A stretch of 64,000 nt of DNA from Hermodice carunculata (Eukaryota; Annelida; Polychaeta; Eunicida; Amphinomidae), in the NCBI GenBank assembly GCA_964020975.1, contig OZ026622.1, positions 58,934,121-58,998,120 on the forward strand. The letters run 5' to 3'. The position numbers and the translations under genes are program-made. Shown one piece after another: positions 1 through 14,450 of this stretch. Every line of letters starts with the position of its first letter. The stretch's first letter is position 1. The notes beneath the pieces were generated by a model, which saw only the letters and a list, made by a program, of their open reading frames with translations, searched no databases and was not told the origin of the DNA.

Positions 1-236
1 GGGCCTCCTATTTGTATGTGTGTTGAACAGAATCACCCCTTCCATTTATATATGTAAGAAAGATTGGAGGGGCTCAAATATTCCAGAACTTAAAGCCCCC
101 TCTAATCATAATGTACATCAGAGGGGCCCAAATATTCCAAAACAGAAAGACCCCCCCCCCCATTTATACATGTAAGAGCAAATGGGGGATCTGAACATTC
201 TAGAACAGAAAGCCCCTCCCTTCTATTTTTATGTGC

Positions 237-238
<2 letters not shown>
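1..238 (+). repeat. Degenerate ~57-bp tandem repeat with C-run/G-run arms
   Basis: About four copies of a unit containing AAATATTCCAGAACA, AAAGCCCC and AGAGGGGCCC. Each unit carries a C-rich run and a matching G-rich run, so it can fold back on itself. Copies differ by several bases and the array continues beyond the left window edge. Confidence 0.6.
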
Positions 239-284
<46 letters not shown>

Positions 285-320
285 CACACCTACACACAGA
301 CACAGACACAGACACACACA

Positions 321-364
<44 letters not shown>
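239..364 (+). repeat. (CA)n followed by (TA)n microsatellite
   Basis: A CA tract of about 40 bp grades through CACAGA/CCTA variants into a TA tract from about 325 to 364. It directly abuts the MITE at 370. Confidence 0.95.
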
Positions 365-369
365 ATTCA

Positions 370-565
370 TACACAGTAAAACCTGTTTTGAGAGACTGCC
401 CCTAGAGCAGACCAAAAGTCAAAAGTGGTCACATAAGGCAGATGGTCTCCCGATAGAGGTGCAATAACTGGGTAAGGATGGCAAAAGGCACATACATGGT
501 AAACATGGTCTGACAATGCAGATGGTCTTTCCTCCTACTGGTCTCTCAAAACAGGTTTCACTGTA
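370..565. mobile_element. MITE with mariner/pogo-like ends, flanked by TA
   Basis: Left end TACACAGTAAAACCTG and, read on the other strand, right end TACAGTGAAACCTG; the inverted ends continue through TTTTGAGAGAC, about 25 bp. TA dinucleotides lie at 370-371 and 564-565, as expected for Tc1/mariner/pogo-type insertion. About 196 bp long with no coding capacity. Confidence 0.75.
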
Positions 566-1515
566 TTTACATGTGACACATATGGGAGCTAGGGGCAAAA
601 TATACTTTAATGGTACAGTTCAGGTTTCGCTTATCAGATTGAATGTCGTCTGTGGCTGCTCTTTGTCTTGCTCCAAACCTGAGGCACTGAGTTAAGTTTT
701 CTGTGTGTTGCAGTGATACTAAATCCAGCGTCTCCCCAGTGTTCTGCTGATGGTACATTCCATTTTGTGCCGAGATAGCCATTGCTTAACAATGAATTCA
801 AAGGCGCCTACTTCTGCTTAAATGGCAGCTGGAAAGGTAGAACAACCACCTGGCAAACTGCTTTTGTTCGAAATAGTAGTACGTTATGATTATAAGACCC
901 AGATGTGTGAATTGCGTCAGATGGATGCATGCATTTTGTGTAACGGTGGCATCATATATTTCTGTCCATGTGACGGCACATGCTGTTACGAGCAACATTT
1001 GTTTTCACCTTACAGTCAATATTTCTGGACAGCCTACCAACATTTTGAAAGAGCCGAATGAGCGTATTCCTGATACCATATATTGTGTTTCACAGATCGG
1101 GCATAAGATAAAATTTAAAGATCCAACATGATTAACATCAAGCCATTTTTTTTTCTGTTTTACTCTTTCAGTGCCAAGTTATGACTCAGTTAACAGCTTT
1201 CCTATTATCTCTACAGCTGTCGTCATGCTGGTACTAGAATGAAAAGTTCGTTTGCAAAGTTTATTGACCCCAAAGTTCCCCCAGGAACGCAGCTGACCTT
1301 AGTCATTTCTGTGTGAGCTCTGCATTTGTAGCCATGCTGATACTTGAATAAAACTTCAGATTATAAAGTAAAGGAATCTAATACTGTCATGTCAATTCAG
1401 AGCGTACCGACTTTGTCGAGATTGGTAATGAAAGGTTACAATAATGTAATTTAGGTTTAGGTTTCACTGGAATATTTTTAGTACCCAAAAAGGCACCTAA
1501 GAGTATCTTGTGGTG
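566..1515. other. No feature seen
   Basis: Single-copy-looking AT-rich sequence. Short open frames occur on both strands (e.g. 822-1061) but none shows a recognisable domain or splice-supported context. Confidence 0.5.
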
Positions 1516-1691
1516 TACAGTGAAACCTCATTATAACGACTCTCAGATATCCGACATATTCAATATAATGGCACAAATTTTCATGGGAAAAATCATTTTC
1601 TTTGTTTTTTGATTCATATATCTGATAAATTCAGTTATCAGACACATTTCGTAGAGAACAAATGGTGTTAGTAGAACGAGTTTTCACAGTA
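1516..1691. mobile_element. Second pogo-like MITE
   Basis: Left end TACAGTGAAACC followed by TCATTATAACGA, typical of pogo/Tigger-type termini. The right end read in reverse is TACTGTGAAAAC. TA lies at both edges. About 176 bp, with more diverged ends than the copy at 370. Confidence 0.6.
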
Positions 1692-4600
1692 GTTTGTTGC
1701 TGTCCCAATTTAGTAAAGATTTTTCAAATTTCAAATACAGCAAAATACTTGTAGTCGATTAACACTAATATTAGTAATAACAACTTGCTTTATGCAAGTA
1801 TTCTTCACGATGTGATTATCACAAGGGACTGAATAGATTTCATCAAAGAGCCAAGAGCTATATTAAATAATTCACTATGCAAGTACATCGAACTCGACAT
1901 GGTTTAATGCCATTTGCGATATTAGACATGTTCCAAATCCCGCCTTTCCGAGTCAAAAAAACACACAAACGCAAAAACCCAACGCAAAACAAAAACCAAT
2001 AAAAGAAAAAAAAAACTAAACCCTGAAAACAAAGAATAACAAACAAACAAAAAACAACAAATGGATGGGCAAATTTACTTGTAATTTCTGACACTTGACT
2101 CACTTTTGAATTGTATTGCTCTGTACCTACTCATTTCTAACTTCTGCTTTGGCCTATATTATATTTTTGTGTGCGCGTCTGTGCGTGCTCCTGATGCACC
2201 AATAATTGTCAATAATAGGGGGCTTTCACCAGCAGCCACATTGAATGAGGGCTTATGGGATCGTGGTAGTTCTCGACCGCCATACTTACAGTCAGCGCAT
2301 ATAAAACTATATTGTATAATCTGACTTAGGCTAGCGTAAAATTCCCTGTAAAATGCCAAGATGTACGTGTTATGGGCCACGGTGTTTTCATAATATCGCC
2401 TTGGACCAAGTATGTTCATTTTATGGATTTTCAACCGACGAATAAGCCCTAACACCTATTTTTCATACCACTGACTAAAGTAGTTCTTCCATCTAAAGAC
2501 GAATTTGCATTCTTACTTGTGACTGGAAAAATAAGTGAATCTGTCCATACAATAATGTCTGTCATTATTGCATCAGATCAACATAACCCAGGCCATTATA
2601 ATAAAATATGCTAATTCTGTATTTTTGCAATGTCCTCTGATCCAAGGATGACAATAAAACCTTTATTCATGTACATACTATAGATTTTCCGGGCTTCAAA
2701 ACATTACCATATTGCCTCATTCTAAGTGATTTTAGAAATTTGTGAAGGAATGAGATATTACAGAAGAGAAATAAATCACGGTCAATATAAAGAAGTATAT
2801 CAGCCAGGTTGACACCAACACCTACCTCCACCCCCAGCCCAAAGTACATGTGAGTAGAGTACACCGGTTTGTTATAAATCAGGGGAAGCATGTTCTTAGT
2901 GTGGTAAACATTATTTAACGGAATTCGTTTGTCTGACTGGTAAAATGTAAGAAAATGTGATTTTCAAAATTATTCTACGTGCCAACAACGTACATGGTAG
3001 TACATAAATGCGTCAATCTACATGTTCGATTTCAAGACATGCACGGAGAAAAAATAACTATATAATGCATGCCTAACATGTAACATACAGTTTTCCGCAA
3101 GATTTAGGCCAGGAAATATCAGTCACAAGAATAAATGCATATTTGTTATTTTTCTTTGGTTCCCTAAGTTATAGGAAAATTGTCAACGCAACCTTGCTCG
3201 CTGTCTCTAGGGTAAAGCCTGACCGAATCCGAACCACCGAATCCGATATTACTGATTCGCAGGATTCAATATCGGTTCGGGATCGGTTTGGATAACTTTC
3301 TGCGTTCGAATTCGATTTGCAACGTCCTCAAACTGTGATTTATTTTCACGGCAGCGAAGAGGTGTGGCAGGACCTCCTGCCGTGTTGTTCCAGACGTGCT
3401 GACCTGCCCCGCATGCATAGTTTTCTGTGTGTGTTATAAGAAGTTTTTCAATACACATATCAAGCTGCGTTTGCGTCTTTGTTTTTTTTTTCTTTTGCTT
3501 TTTTTTCTCTTTTGATTTTTTTATTTTCCCCATAAACCGAATCCAAACAACTTTTTATACGTACAATTGTCAGCATTAGCGTGTCGTTATCCCTGTTGTA
3601 AATCTACCTCTCATATTTGTAACAGATGGTGTTTTCCAAACTGTTCACTTAAAAAGAAATTTGGCATTTCTGTTACTTGTTTGTGAAGTTCACTTTCTAA
3701 GATGATAGACTTGAGCTACTCGCATCAAGTACCTGAGCAAATAAGCGGCATTTCTCGCGCTCAGATGATAGACATAGGCTACTCACAACAAGTATTGGAG
3801 CACATTAGCGGTATTTCACGCGTCATGCATTTGAATAGGGGTTGATGAGATGTGCTTTATACCCCAGCATCGAATAATTTGACAGAGCCTAGTTGTGAGC
3901 AAATACTTGCGTAAGCGACGCTTCAAAATTCTGCAGTTTCTTTTTGACAGTATCTAGTATTGTATCATATATTTAATGCGTTTACCCGGTTTGAAAATAA
4001 ATGATTCAAATTGTGAACAGCAGCAAACATAGTCAGTTTCAGGCTACTGAACTCAAATACTAGTATTCATTCTAACTTGAAGTCCTCCAATTGATTGACT
4101 GTATGTATTCAGAATGAGAATACCAGGTCCATGTTCAGTTGCAGCTGACATCTTCCGATGGTTATTATAGAATACAATTATTTGAAAAGTACGCGATAAC
4201 TCTTTACTCTCACAATGTTCTACCATTTAATCATTCTATCTTTATTTCACAATAATACCTAATTTGTTACTCATTGGCCGTTTTCTAATACCAAAAAAAG
4301 TTTGAATTATAATTGGTTGTTGATGCTAATCTCTTTTTTATAATTTATTAAATTGGTTTAGGTTTATTCTTAATTGCTTTTCTCAGATTGTTACAAGCCC
4401 ATATCATTGTTTGTGTATTTACACGTATTTGCGGGTACATTAAATGTGCATATGCCTAGATTAACGTGTTTGTAGGTAGTTATGTGGTCTCCTTCCCTGA
4501 AAATATAGATTTTAAATCTCTTTTAAATTTACTTACTATATTGTGCTTAAGCATTGTAATGTGAACGTACATGTATTTATTTTGTATGTCAATTAGAAGC

Positions 4601-4912
4601 GGTCAGAGAACAGAATTGCAATATTTTCTCTTTTTTCTTTCTTCGCGTGCTTTATGTATGCATTTTAAACAGACTCAGAGAACTAACAAGCGGAAGTAAA
4701 GCCTAAGAAATAGCGCATGCGCAGCTTCTGGTGAGAATCCCCTATTACGCTTCACCATTTTTTATGCAAAAGCGATTGGGGGGGGGGGGCAAATGGAGCC
4801 TAAACGAACACCTCTCGTGAAAAAAATTAAAAAAATATATGGAAAAATAAAATGAATGGTCAAATAAAGTGATGATAAGTCAGTGTAGACACAACACAAA
4901 GCCATAAATAAA
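1692..4912. other. Gene-poor stretch with an A/C-rich tract and a 62-bp duplication
   Basis: No gene is supported. It holds an A/C-rich tract near 1960-2060 and a 62-bp tandem duplication at about 3701-3824 (GATGATAGAC repeated at 3701 and 3763). It also holds a C11-like run of G near 4779. A short stretch at 2353-2440 reads like the start of a THAP-type zinc finger but is too short and broken to call. Confidence 0.5.
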
Positions 4913-5705
4913 CTACAAAAGAAGATTTGTTTCAAAGCCTTGTTGAAATTTTCAAAGTTTAAATGACCTGGACCTTTGACCTTTAAAGGTCACACGTAAA
5001 TTACAAAAAGGTACAGTGTTACAACACCTACAATTTAAGGTCAACATGAATCAAATCAGATGAAAATTGACCAAGTCATGGCCAGATGAAACTTTCAAAG
5101 GGCTGAATGACCTGGACCTTTGACCTCTAGGAGTCACATGTTACAACATAAATGTGCAATGTTGCAATACCCACCATTTAAGTCCAACATGATTACAATT
5201 GGATGGAAATTGGCCGAGTTATGGCTAGATGAAAATATCAAAGGCACAATTGACATTGACTTTTAACCTTTAGATGTCACATGTAAATTACAAAAAATGT
5301 AGTGTTACAATTGCTACAATCGGAGTCCAACATGATCAAAATTGGATAAAAATTGACCAAGTTATGGCTAGATGAAAATTTCAAAGGTCCAAATGACCTT
5401 GACCTCTGAAATTTAAAGGTCACATGTAAATTACAAAAAAGGGGCAGTTACAAACATATTAATTGAAGTTGGATTGGTTACCTGTACCTATTATAATTGG
5501 AGATGACAAAGATTTTAAATTTTTAAGTGGCCCTAATTTGCATAATTTTCAAAACAGTTGAACCTCTTTACAAAACCTCATGACTTTAGGTATGGATGTT
5601 TTATCATGCCAAGTTTGGAGTTTCCACGTAAAGGACACTTTTTAAATGAAATTTCAGACAAATTTGACTGTAAAGAAAGAAAGAAAGAACGAAAGTAGAA
5701 AGGAA
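4913..5705 (-). mobile_element. Helitron-like element H1, core family I, lacks its 5' hairpin
   Basis: Read on the minus strand, the 3' end is at 4913: a worn AAGCAAATC-type palindrome arm, then CTTCTTTTGTAG followed by T. Inside are four ~142-bp core units beginning near 4953, 5093, 5236 and 5378, each with ATGACCT..GACCTTTGACCT and CACATGTAAATTAC. The 5' part has AAATGAAATTTCAGACAAAT and a short GAAA tract. The 5' hairpin is missing where the element abuts H2. No coding capacity: non-autonomous. Confidence 0.75.
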
Positions 5706-6661
5706 CAAGAAAAGAAGATTTTCTTCAAAGCAAATCTCACGGTGTGCCTTCAAAAGTTATAAATATTAAATGCTACAACTTTTGTCCTTTGGTACTTCAC
5801 ATTCCATTAAGCTTATGGTTGGATGAAATTTCAAAGTCCAAATGACCTTGACCTTTGATCCTTACAGGTCACATGTAAATTGCAAAAATGTGCAGCGTTA
5901 CAATACCCACAACTAAAGCCCAACATTAACCAAATCAGATGAAAATTGAGCAAGTTATGGCAGGATGAAACTTTTAAAGGGCCAAATGACCTTGACCTTT
6001 GTCCTTTAGAGATTACATGTTCTTACAAAAATGTGCAGTGTTGCAACACCTACCATTTGAGTCTAACATAATTAGAATTGGATGGAAATTGGCCGAGTTA
6101 CGACTGGATGAAACTTTCAATGGTCCAAATGAAGTTGACCTTTGACCTTAAGAGGTCACATGTACGATTAAAAAATGTGCAGTGGTACAATAGCTACAAT
6201 TTGAAGCCAACATGATTAAAATTGGATACAAATTGACCAAGTTGTGGCTACAAGAAATCCACCATCGAAAGTGGCCTTTGACCTTGAAATGACCTTTGAG
6301 CTTGAGATGATCTCTATCTGAAGTAAACTTTGACCTTTAAAATGACATTTAGACCTAAAATTGACCTTTGACCTTGACATGACCTTGACATTTGAGATCA
6401 CTTTTGCATTGTTGTGATCGAACTCCTATACAATCGGAACTACATCTACTAAATTAAATAAGATATTGAAGATTTAAAACTTTAATTAACCCTCATTTGC
6501 ATAATTGTGAAAAGCATGACCTCTCATTATAAAAAGGCCAGACTTCATCTATAGAAGTATAATTGTGCCAAGTTTGGAGTTTCTACGTATAATACTTTTC
6601 AAATGAAATATCGGACAAAATTGCCTGTAAAGAAAAAAAGAAAGAAAGAAAAAAAGAAAGC

Positions 6662-6692
<31 letters not shown>

Positions 6693-6808
6693 GAAGAAAT
6701 AAAGAAAAAAAAGAAAGAATTCCTAGAAAAACAATATGTCTGTGTTGGCACCCAGACATAGAAAATCCTAGAAAAACAATCTGTCTGTGTTTGCACACAA
6801 ACATAAAA
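5706..6808 (-). mobile_element. Helitron-like element H2, core family I
   Basis: 3' end at 5706 (CTTCTTTTCTTG then T on the minus strand) preceded by the palindrome arm AAGCAAATC. Three ~141-bp core units start near 5830, 5971 and 6113. The microsatellite (GAAA)n lies at about 6630-6720, then GAATTCCTAGAAAAACAATA and the 5' hairpin ATGTCTGTG..CACCCAGACAT. A second hairpin copy follows at 6770-6808, so the 5' end is duplicated. Non-coding. Confidence 0.8.
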
Positions 6809-7017
6809 ATTAGCCATCAGTATGACGGGACAAACAAATAGGTAAATGTAACTGGTTTATGACAGTCTAATAGTCTCAAGGCGTATACCGATGAATGAAT
6901 ATCATTGACAATTTCACGGTCAAAGGGCGTCTGCTTCATCATTTTATCAAATATTATTTTTCTGAAAATGTTTTTGACAGAAATTATAAGGAAGAGTTTT
7001 AAGAAGATAACATGCAA

Positions 7018-7404
7018 CTAGGAAAGAAGATTTGGTTCGAAATCTGTCTGTGTGCCTTCAACAGTTATAAATATTAAATGCTACAACTTTAATCCTTTGG
7101 TACTACACATTGCATTAAGCTTACGACTGGATGCAAATTTGAAAGCCCAAATGACCTTGACCTTTGACCTTTACATGTCACATGTAAATTGCACAGTGTT
7201 ACAATATCCACAAGTTAAGCTACTATAGTATATAAGATATTGAAGATTTAAAACTTTAATTAGCCTTCATTCGTATAATTTTGAAAAGCATGACCTCTCA
7301 TTATAAAAAGGCCAGACTTCATCTATAGAAGTATAATTGTGCCAAGTTTGGAGTTTCTACGTATAATACTTTTCAAATGAAATATCGGACAAATTTGCCT
7401 GTTC

Positions 7405-7459
<55 letters not shown>

Positions 7460-7516
7460 AGAAAGAAAGAAAGAATTCCTAGAAAAACAGTATGTCTGTG
7501 TCGACACACAGACATA
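7018..7516 (-). mobile_element. Helitron-like element H3, internally deleted
   Basis: Has both ends: CTTCTTTCCTAG|T after the palindrome at 7018-7050, and the 5' hairpin ATGTCTGTG / CACAGACAT at 7491-7515. Only one partial core unit remains (7140-7215) before the 5' flank and (GAAA)n at 7405-7475. About half the length of H2, with the internal loss falling inside the core array. Confidence 0.82.
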
Positions 7517-9138
7517 ATTAGACAACAACTTTCCTGGGCGCACCCCGACAGCTGGGCGCTGGGGATGTGTCGAGGAATGTTGTTGTCTCAGTCCAATATC
7601 ATGACTTTTCAGTGATCACGTGATTACACATGTACGTACCCACGCACAACGATTTCAGCATTGCCCTTCTTCTCTTGCACAGAAGATGCTTACGGACCCT
7701 TATATTTCTTTGGCTTATGTGGAAATGACGGATTTTCTCTCTTTCTAAAATATAAATTTGGACTACAATGCACCGAACAAAGCTGTTGACTAATTACATA
7801 TATCCATAAAAAATAACTTAATGTGGCGCATTGACGTTACGTCCCATGGGTCACTGATGAAAGTGGATATTGTGTGTTATATACGTAACATGCATCCACA
7901 GGGTGGGTCTACATCAATTTTTAAGCGCCAGGCACCCCTTGAATCAACAACGGCGTTGAGTGTGTCTTACGCACGGTTACATGAAAAATAAGCCCATAAG
8001 CCCATAAGCTACAAGCAATGTCACATTTTATAGGCCTACAGGAACTAGACCTGATGTTTGTTTTGAAGGTTTGCGCGCCTGCAACCACGGGGGGGGGGGG
8101 GGGTGGGGGGTGGGGGTGCTGGTATATTCTCACAGTATGCCAATCCAAGCTAAATTCAAATAATTTAAGTAAAAATTTTGAAAAAAAAAATGCAAAGATG
8201 TTACATTGCATCACACTCAATACAATCAAATACAATTGCACCCTTCTTGTGTGCTTAGTACAATCTCCATCACCGCAAGGTCTCACCCCCAAGGAGGACT
8301 CAGCGATGACTGAAAAAGTAGGACATACTGTGCTTCTTAGTTCGGAAACAACAAAACTTTTCCACGGAACCTACGGTAAATTCCCTAGTTTGTCCAAGCA
8401 TGTCAGTAGAGCTTAGCATTTATCAATATCCGTTTTGTTAATCCAACCTGACAAACCAGGCCCACAGACAATGAAGAACTACGCCACACCACTCAACTCC
8501 ACTTGCACCAGATCCCCCCACAGGCGATATCTTGCGGCAGAAGCTATGATAATTTCTGGACGGGGGTGTTTGTATACGTAATCACGACATTTCCCAGAAT
8601 ACCGAAGAAATGCATCGTTAGCCTGTATGAGCAGAATTACTTAAACGGAACACATCGGCAGAGACGTATTACACTTAAACAGATTTGCATACTCCACATA
8701 GTAAAATATATTACTTTGGAAGGTATCCTATAACAACCCCTAAACAAGGTACAAATTGAAATCTTAGAACCACAAGAATACGCGGAACTTTAAATAAGTG
8801 AACTCAAACTTTAGCTACAGCTCCGTCGACCGCAACATATCGCAGTCCCGTTATATGATATCAGTGATTATCCCATTTTTATGAAATTCCTTGGCATCTG
8901 ATTGGTTAATAGCTGTGAGGTGCTCGTCGCATTTAACGCACATCATCGTATTACTGTAGTAACACCAGGCGGCACCTCGCCACCCAGCGGCAGGGAACGC
9001 AGCATCTAGCAGGCGGCAGCTGCTAGCAAGATGGCGGAAGGAAAAGGAAACACAGCGAATGGGGTAAAACTTCAACAAAAGCGCAGTTTTGTTACTTTCC
9101 GAAGAAGAAAGAAACGCAAAAAGGCAAAAATGGGATAA
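7517..9138. other. No gene seen; poly-G run at about 8088-8117
   Basis: Open frames cross the poly-G tract (8018-8416) but show no domain. The remaining sequence is unique-looking and gives no recognisable exon. Confidence 0.5.
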
Positions 9139-9254
9139 ATTCGTTGCCCACTGGTTGACTGGGTAATACGGCGGCCTTTAAAGCCTCGGGTAATAGCAGT
9201 TTCCTTCGTGGGAGATGTTCTCCGTATTACCCAGGCAACTAGTGGGTAACTAAT
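9139..9254. mobile_element. Short foldback/MITE-like hairpin
   Basis: Inverted arms at 9139-9171 and 9222-9254, 33 bp each with about four mismatches, sharing CTGGGTAATACGG at the inner end. The loop is 50 bp. Probably a tiny MITE or its relic; no clear target duplication. Confidence 0.65.
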
Positions 9255-9541
9255 AGTATCAGCCTTAACACGGCACAGGTAAAACAAACTTGTGTTTGTC
9301 ATAAATTTTGTCCCGTAAATGTCAATACGACACAAAAGACTTATGTTTGTCTCTGCGCCTGAATGCTGACAGCGAATGAATATGGCCAATTTAATGTCAA
9401 GTGCAGAATTTCAACAGCTAGCAAGGTCACGGAGGACACTGCAGTGAAAAAAGGCAAACAAAGCATGCACAGAGCATGAAATAAAACAGAGAAGAAACCT
9501 TAGTTGGAGTTTGATATTGACTCGACTGTTCTTGCTTGTTA

Positions 9542-9622
<81 letters not shown>

Positions 9623-9645
9623 TATTATTATTATTATTATTATTG
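9542..9645 (+). repeat. (AAT)n joined to (ATT)n microsatellite
   Basis: About 26 AAT units switch to about 8 ATT units near 9622, so the tract is partly self-complementary. Confidence 0.95.
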
Positions 9646-12355
9646 ATGTAGAGATGATCAGGATAATTGATAGAAGAACCAAAATAGCCCCCACACACTC
9701 CAAAAGAAAGCACCATTGAAATTCGCAATATGAAAATCAATTAACTCTTTTCCCCCATGGTTAACATGTATGGCGTTAAAAGATATGACTCATGATGAAA
9801 ACATAAATATATTAATATTTTGACCGTATATAATCAACACAAATATATTCATGTTTTGACCCTGAAACAGATCTTTTCACATTCCATGGTCAAAACATAA
9901 ATACCTCTGCCGATATTCCCTCAAACTTGGCGGACTTTAGTCCCCGATTCTTGAATAATTTTGTAAGCAGTACTTTGTAATGGCCCATATTCAGTCGAAT
10001 GTGTTGATCATGGTATTCACACATATGTGCCCCGCTGAACTGAGTTTTTCGTTTTTGTTTGTTGTCTGTTTGTTTGTTTTTGAGAATGGGGATGAGTCCA
10101 AGTGAATATGTGCGTTTCCCATTTTCGGCCAGGCAATAGGTGCCGAAGGTTGCTGGTTAAAAACCCGGTCGTTCCGTGGTCAAAACATAAATCATGTCGA
10201 TAAATTACAGCGCTTCAATACAGGGAGATCCTGCCGAATGATGCGTCACATGCATGTAGCTTTTCCCCGTAACTTGTGTGCACTACTCTGATCAAGTCGC
10301 CACACAGTGGTTGTGGCAAGAAGAATCACCTGAAGATACTACATAAAGTTAAGCATTTCATGCCAGTGTGGGCAACTTGAGGCCGGGGAAGCGCTTCAGT
10401 GGTCCCTTTTATAAACGGGCCTGTTTACTTGGACAAGACCGCAAAGGATCTGTGTCAGTTTTTGCACGGTAACTTTTGATGAACAGCTGTCAGAATTTGT
10501 TCACATCTCTCTGGGATTTGACGGTTTATGAGATCTCTGTCTTGACAAGAGTGTCCCTTTTTGATACCACTTCGACAGAGCGTCATTCCTGAGCGCAGTT
10601 AACCGATTAACGTCGGGCGCAGCTCTCCTCGGTACACAAAGTTTCCCGAGAGATAGAACCTCAGCATTCGTGCGGGAAGCGGAGTGGGTGTAGAAGAGAA
10701 AAGAGAGAGAGAAAAAAAAGGTAAGTAAAGTTAATTTGCGTTTCATTCCCAAACAATTTTTGAGGTAGCTATATTGTTGAAATGTTGCCATGATGATGAT
10801 ATAATGCATATACCAACATTTTAATGAAAATACACACGAAACAAATATAAAACTGCATGTATCTTATAAAAGTTTTAAATATTTTGACGTGTTAATGAAT
10901 TGTGCGCTTTCGTGCACATTGTCAAAAATACGCATGGGCCACGGGTGTGACTATCCTTCTGGTGCTACCAAAAATCACATACGATAGGGAGATCAAAAGC
11001 ACAAGGATAAACGGAATTGATATATTTATACATGAAGATTGGACAAAAAGCCTTACTAGCAGCACAAAACGTCTTCCGCCTCAAAAGTACCTGACGGAAT
11101 CATGATTCTGAGAGAATTTCATAAATAGCGCTTGTAAGATTGGAGCAGCAGGAGGTTAAAGATCTAAGTATCAATAAAAGCCCAGGTCATTTTGTGGAGT
11201 GGACTGTTACTTGCTTATTGTAGAGGGTGCCAAGAGTATTGCTTCATGCCGCGCCTCGAGCACGAGCCACGTTATTTTGTCCCATGATATTCCCCGTTTC
11301 ATCCTCTGCCTCAAGATACACTCTGTCATGAAAGTGGCCTGTTGACCCTTTCACCTCTACGGCATTCCTGGGGTAATTGGAACACTGATGTAATCCCATA
11401 AATCACAATCACAGACAATAGTTCTGTTTCGGCAATGTGGCGGGATTCAAAGGGGCCACATTCTACATACCAACTTTTTTCAGGAATTTGTGAGGATCCA
11501 TAAGGGTACTTGTGTCATGTAAGATATACCAATTTTCAGTAATTATGAGCTCTGAATGAGTGGTGAAAAATCGAAGATTGAAAAAATCCTGCTTGATTTG
11601 ATAGAATCTGAATTTGCTTCCGTTTTTAAAATGTCACAAATTACGTCCAGCAACCATAAAATATGTTAATTCATTTCGTAAATGTTGTTATCGTTGAGAA
11701 TATTGAACATTTACTTATTTTTAGGATAATGCTGTAATATGAACTGTCAATAGCAAAAGGCTATAAGCATGACTTTACAATAGCCATCTACGACCGTCAT
11801 GGCACTCCAAGCTGTTGCAAATATCACAAATCTCAGGGTTTTTTCGGAGATATTTGAAATAAAAATCCTTTTAGACAGGGCAGAGGAAAAGCGTGATCTC
11901 TAAGGATTGTACCCTTCAGCACAAGGTGAAGTCATTGGTTAGGTGTATCTATCATCAACAGTCAGGCTTGGGCGGTCAACAAGGCAATAATAATCTTACG
12001 CTACTATTATTATATCACTGCAAGGTGGGGAGCATTAACAACACACGCAAGCAGGGGAACTCTTATGAACCATCTGGGCCAGCTACATGGACCAGTAATT
12101 CTCTTTCTTCCCGCAAAAATACGTTGGGTTTTACGGTAAGTGATCAATTCCGTGTACAATTCAATGACCGTACTTGCAGTCTGATGTAAACTGTACACAT
12201 ATAGCTTTTCGAGTACATCAAGTCCACAATGTGTGTGGTTGCAAATATGACAATGCCCGACGAGAGCCCCAGGGCAGCTGAGGGCTCCGCATGACAATTC
12301 AATTTCCGCTTCATTACTTTTAGGGCACACTATATATCGATCGCAGAGAAATGTC

Positions 12356-12357
<2 letters not shown>
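9646..12357. other. No gene seen
   Basis: 2.7 kb without a supported exon or complete element. The phrase GGTCAAAACATAAAT recurs near 9889 and 10180, with relatives near 9800-9860, suggesting an old degenerate repeat. Confidence 0.45.

Positions 12358-12389
<32 letters not shown>
12358..12389 (+). repeat. (AT)n microsatellite
   Basis: Perfect AT alternation of about 32 bp. Confidence 0.95.
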
Positions 12390-12393
<4 letters not shown>

Positions 12394-12574
12394 TTTACAA
12401 ACAGAAACCGCCAAATAACACTACTGCCAATTTTCCGAGCATCCAGGAAGGACGTGGTAGTTTGGAGGGGACATCGTGTGCTTCTGGTAACTGTTGATCA
12501 TATTCTTTTGCAGTTGTACGTCATTATTATTTACCACTGTGGGTTACAATATATACCGGAGAGATTCACGATAA

Positions 12575-13375
<801 letters not shown>

Positions 13376-14449
13376 CTTTGGAGTTCTAATAGGAATAATA
13401 GATGAGACCCTCTTGAAAGTATGTGCTGTAAGTTTGTGCAGTCTCCCTGAAGCTTGCACATCCATCGCTGCAATATGTGTAGTTCTATATTTTGTCCCAG
13501 AACCTAAAAAAGGACACTTCTTTTTTCAATATCTGAGAGGTTGAGTAGCATTCATGCTTTGGTGATGGTCCGTTCAGTTACACTTGTAAACAATCTTGAC
13601 ACCAACCGTTGTCTGTGCTCCATGCCGAGAATTATACAAATAAAGTGATAGAGTCACCATCTCTGATTTGTTGTGTGATTAATTGCCTACACTATTTGTT
13701 TTGAAGCAAAATAATCTTATCCTGTGGCAGAAATATGTCTGTGTTAATTTCAATGAACTGTAGTACTTAATTAAAGCTTGCCACCTAACCGACCCTGAAA
13801 GACCGTACCTGGCAAGAAAGGCCATGCAAAAACATTTACAAATAATTGCTTACAATCAATCAGAGGTCCACAAAACGTGACAGCAGTTAACAGAAACACC
13901 TCCAGTCTCTGTCTAAATCACCGTATCATGCTCTCACAGAGGCCATTTTCTCCAGTGTCATTCTTGCGTGACAATTAGGTCAAACCACATAACCATATTC
14001 ATAGACATACATAACTTGATATTATGTACCGTGTGTAGAGCAGAGACTACGTTGTGTGCTGATCCGTTTATTGTCGTAAAAGCAACATGAGAAAAGACTG
14101 GTACGTGTACAACGATCAAATTGAGCACAGTAAGAGGGACAGTGGCGGCCACAAGGATACCCTGCGCCTCTACAGTTCCACTTGTGACCTCCTTTATGGT
14201 CTGCGTTGATTTTTGATATAATTAAAATTTATTTAACATACTGAATGTGTCAAGGTCCCACGGAAGCGTGGAATGAGTTTGGGTCGTTAATTTATCTATA
14301 CTTGAACTTGAAACACAAAATGAAATGCTAGAGACTCCGAAGTGCATGATACCTTCAAAATGTACAATTTAAGACAGTATTCGTAGCGTTAAATCCAAAA
14401 TTAAGTGGAATGGGCCTTACTTTTCAGGGTCGATTCTACGACAAGTTCT
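13376..14449. other. No feature seen
   Basis: Unique-looking AT-rich sequence with no supported exon or repeat end. Confidence 0.45.
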
Positions 14450-14450
14450 A

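Noticed and set aside
2353-2440. Possible THAP zinc finger start (MPRCTCYG..CSFYGFSTDE)
   Set aside because: Only about 30 residues with one or two matching positions, then a stop; the rest of the domain is not found. It could be a relic of a P-like element but cannot be supported.
8018-8416. 132-residue frame across the poly-G run
   Set aside because: Crosses low-complexity sequence, has no homologous motif, and an equally long frame exists on the other strand.
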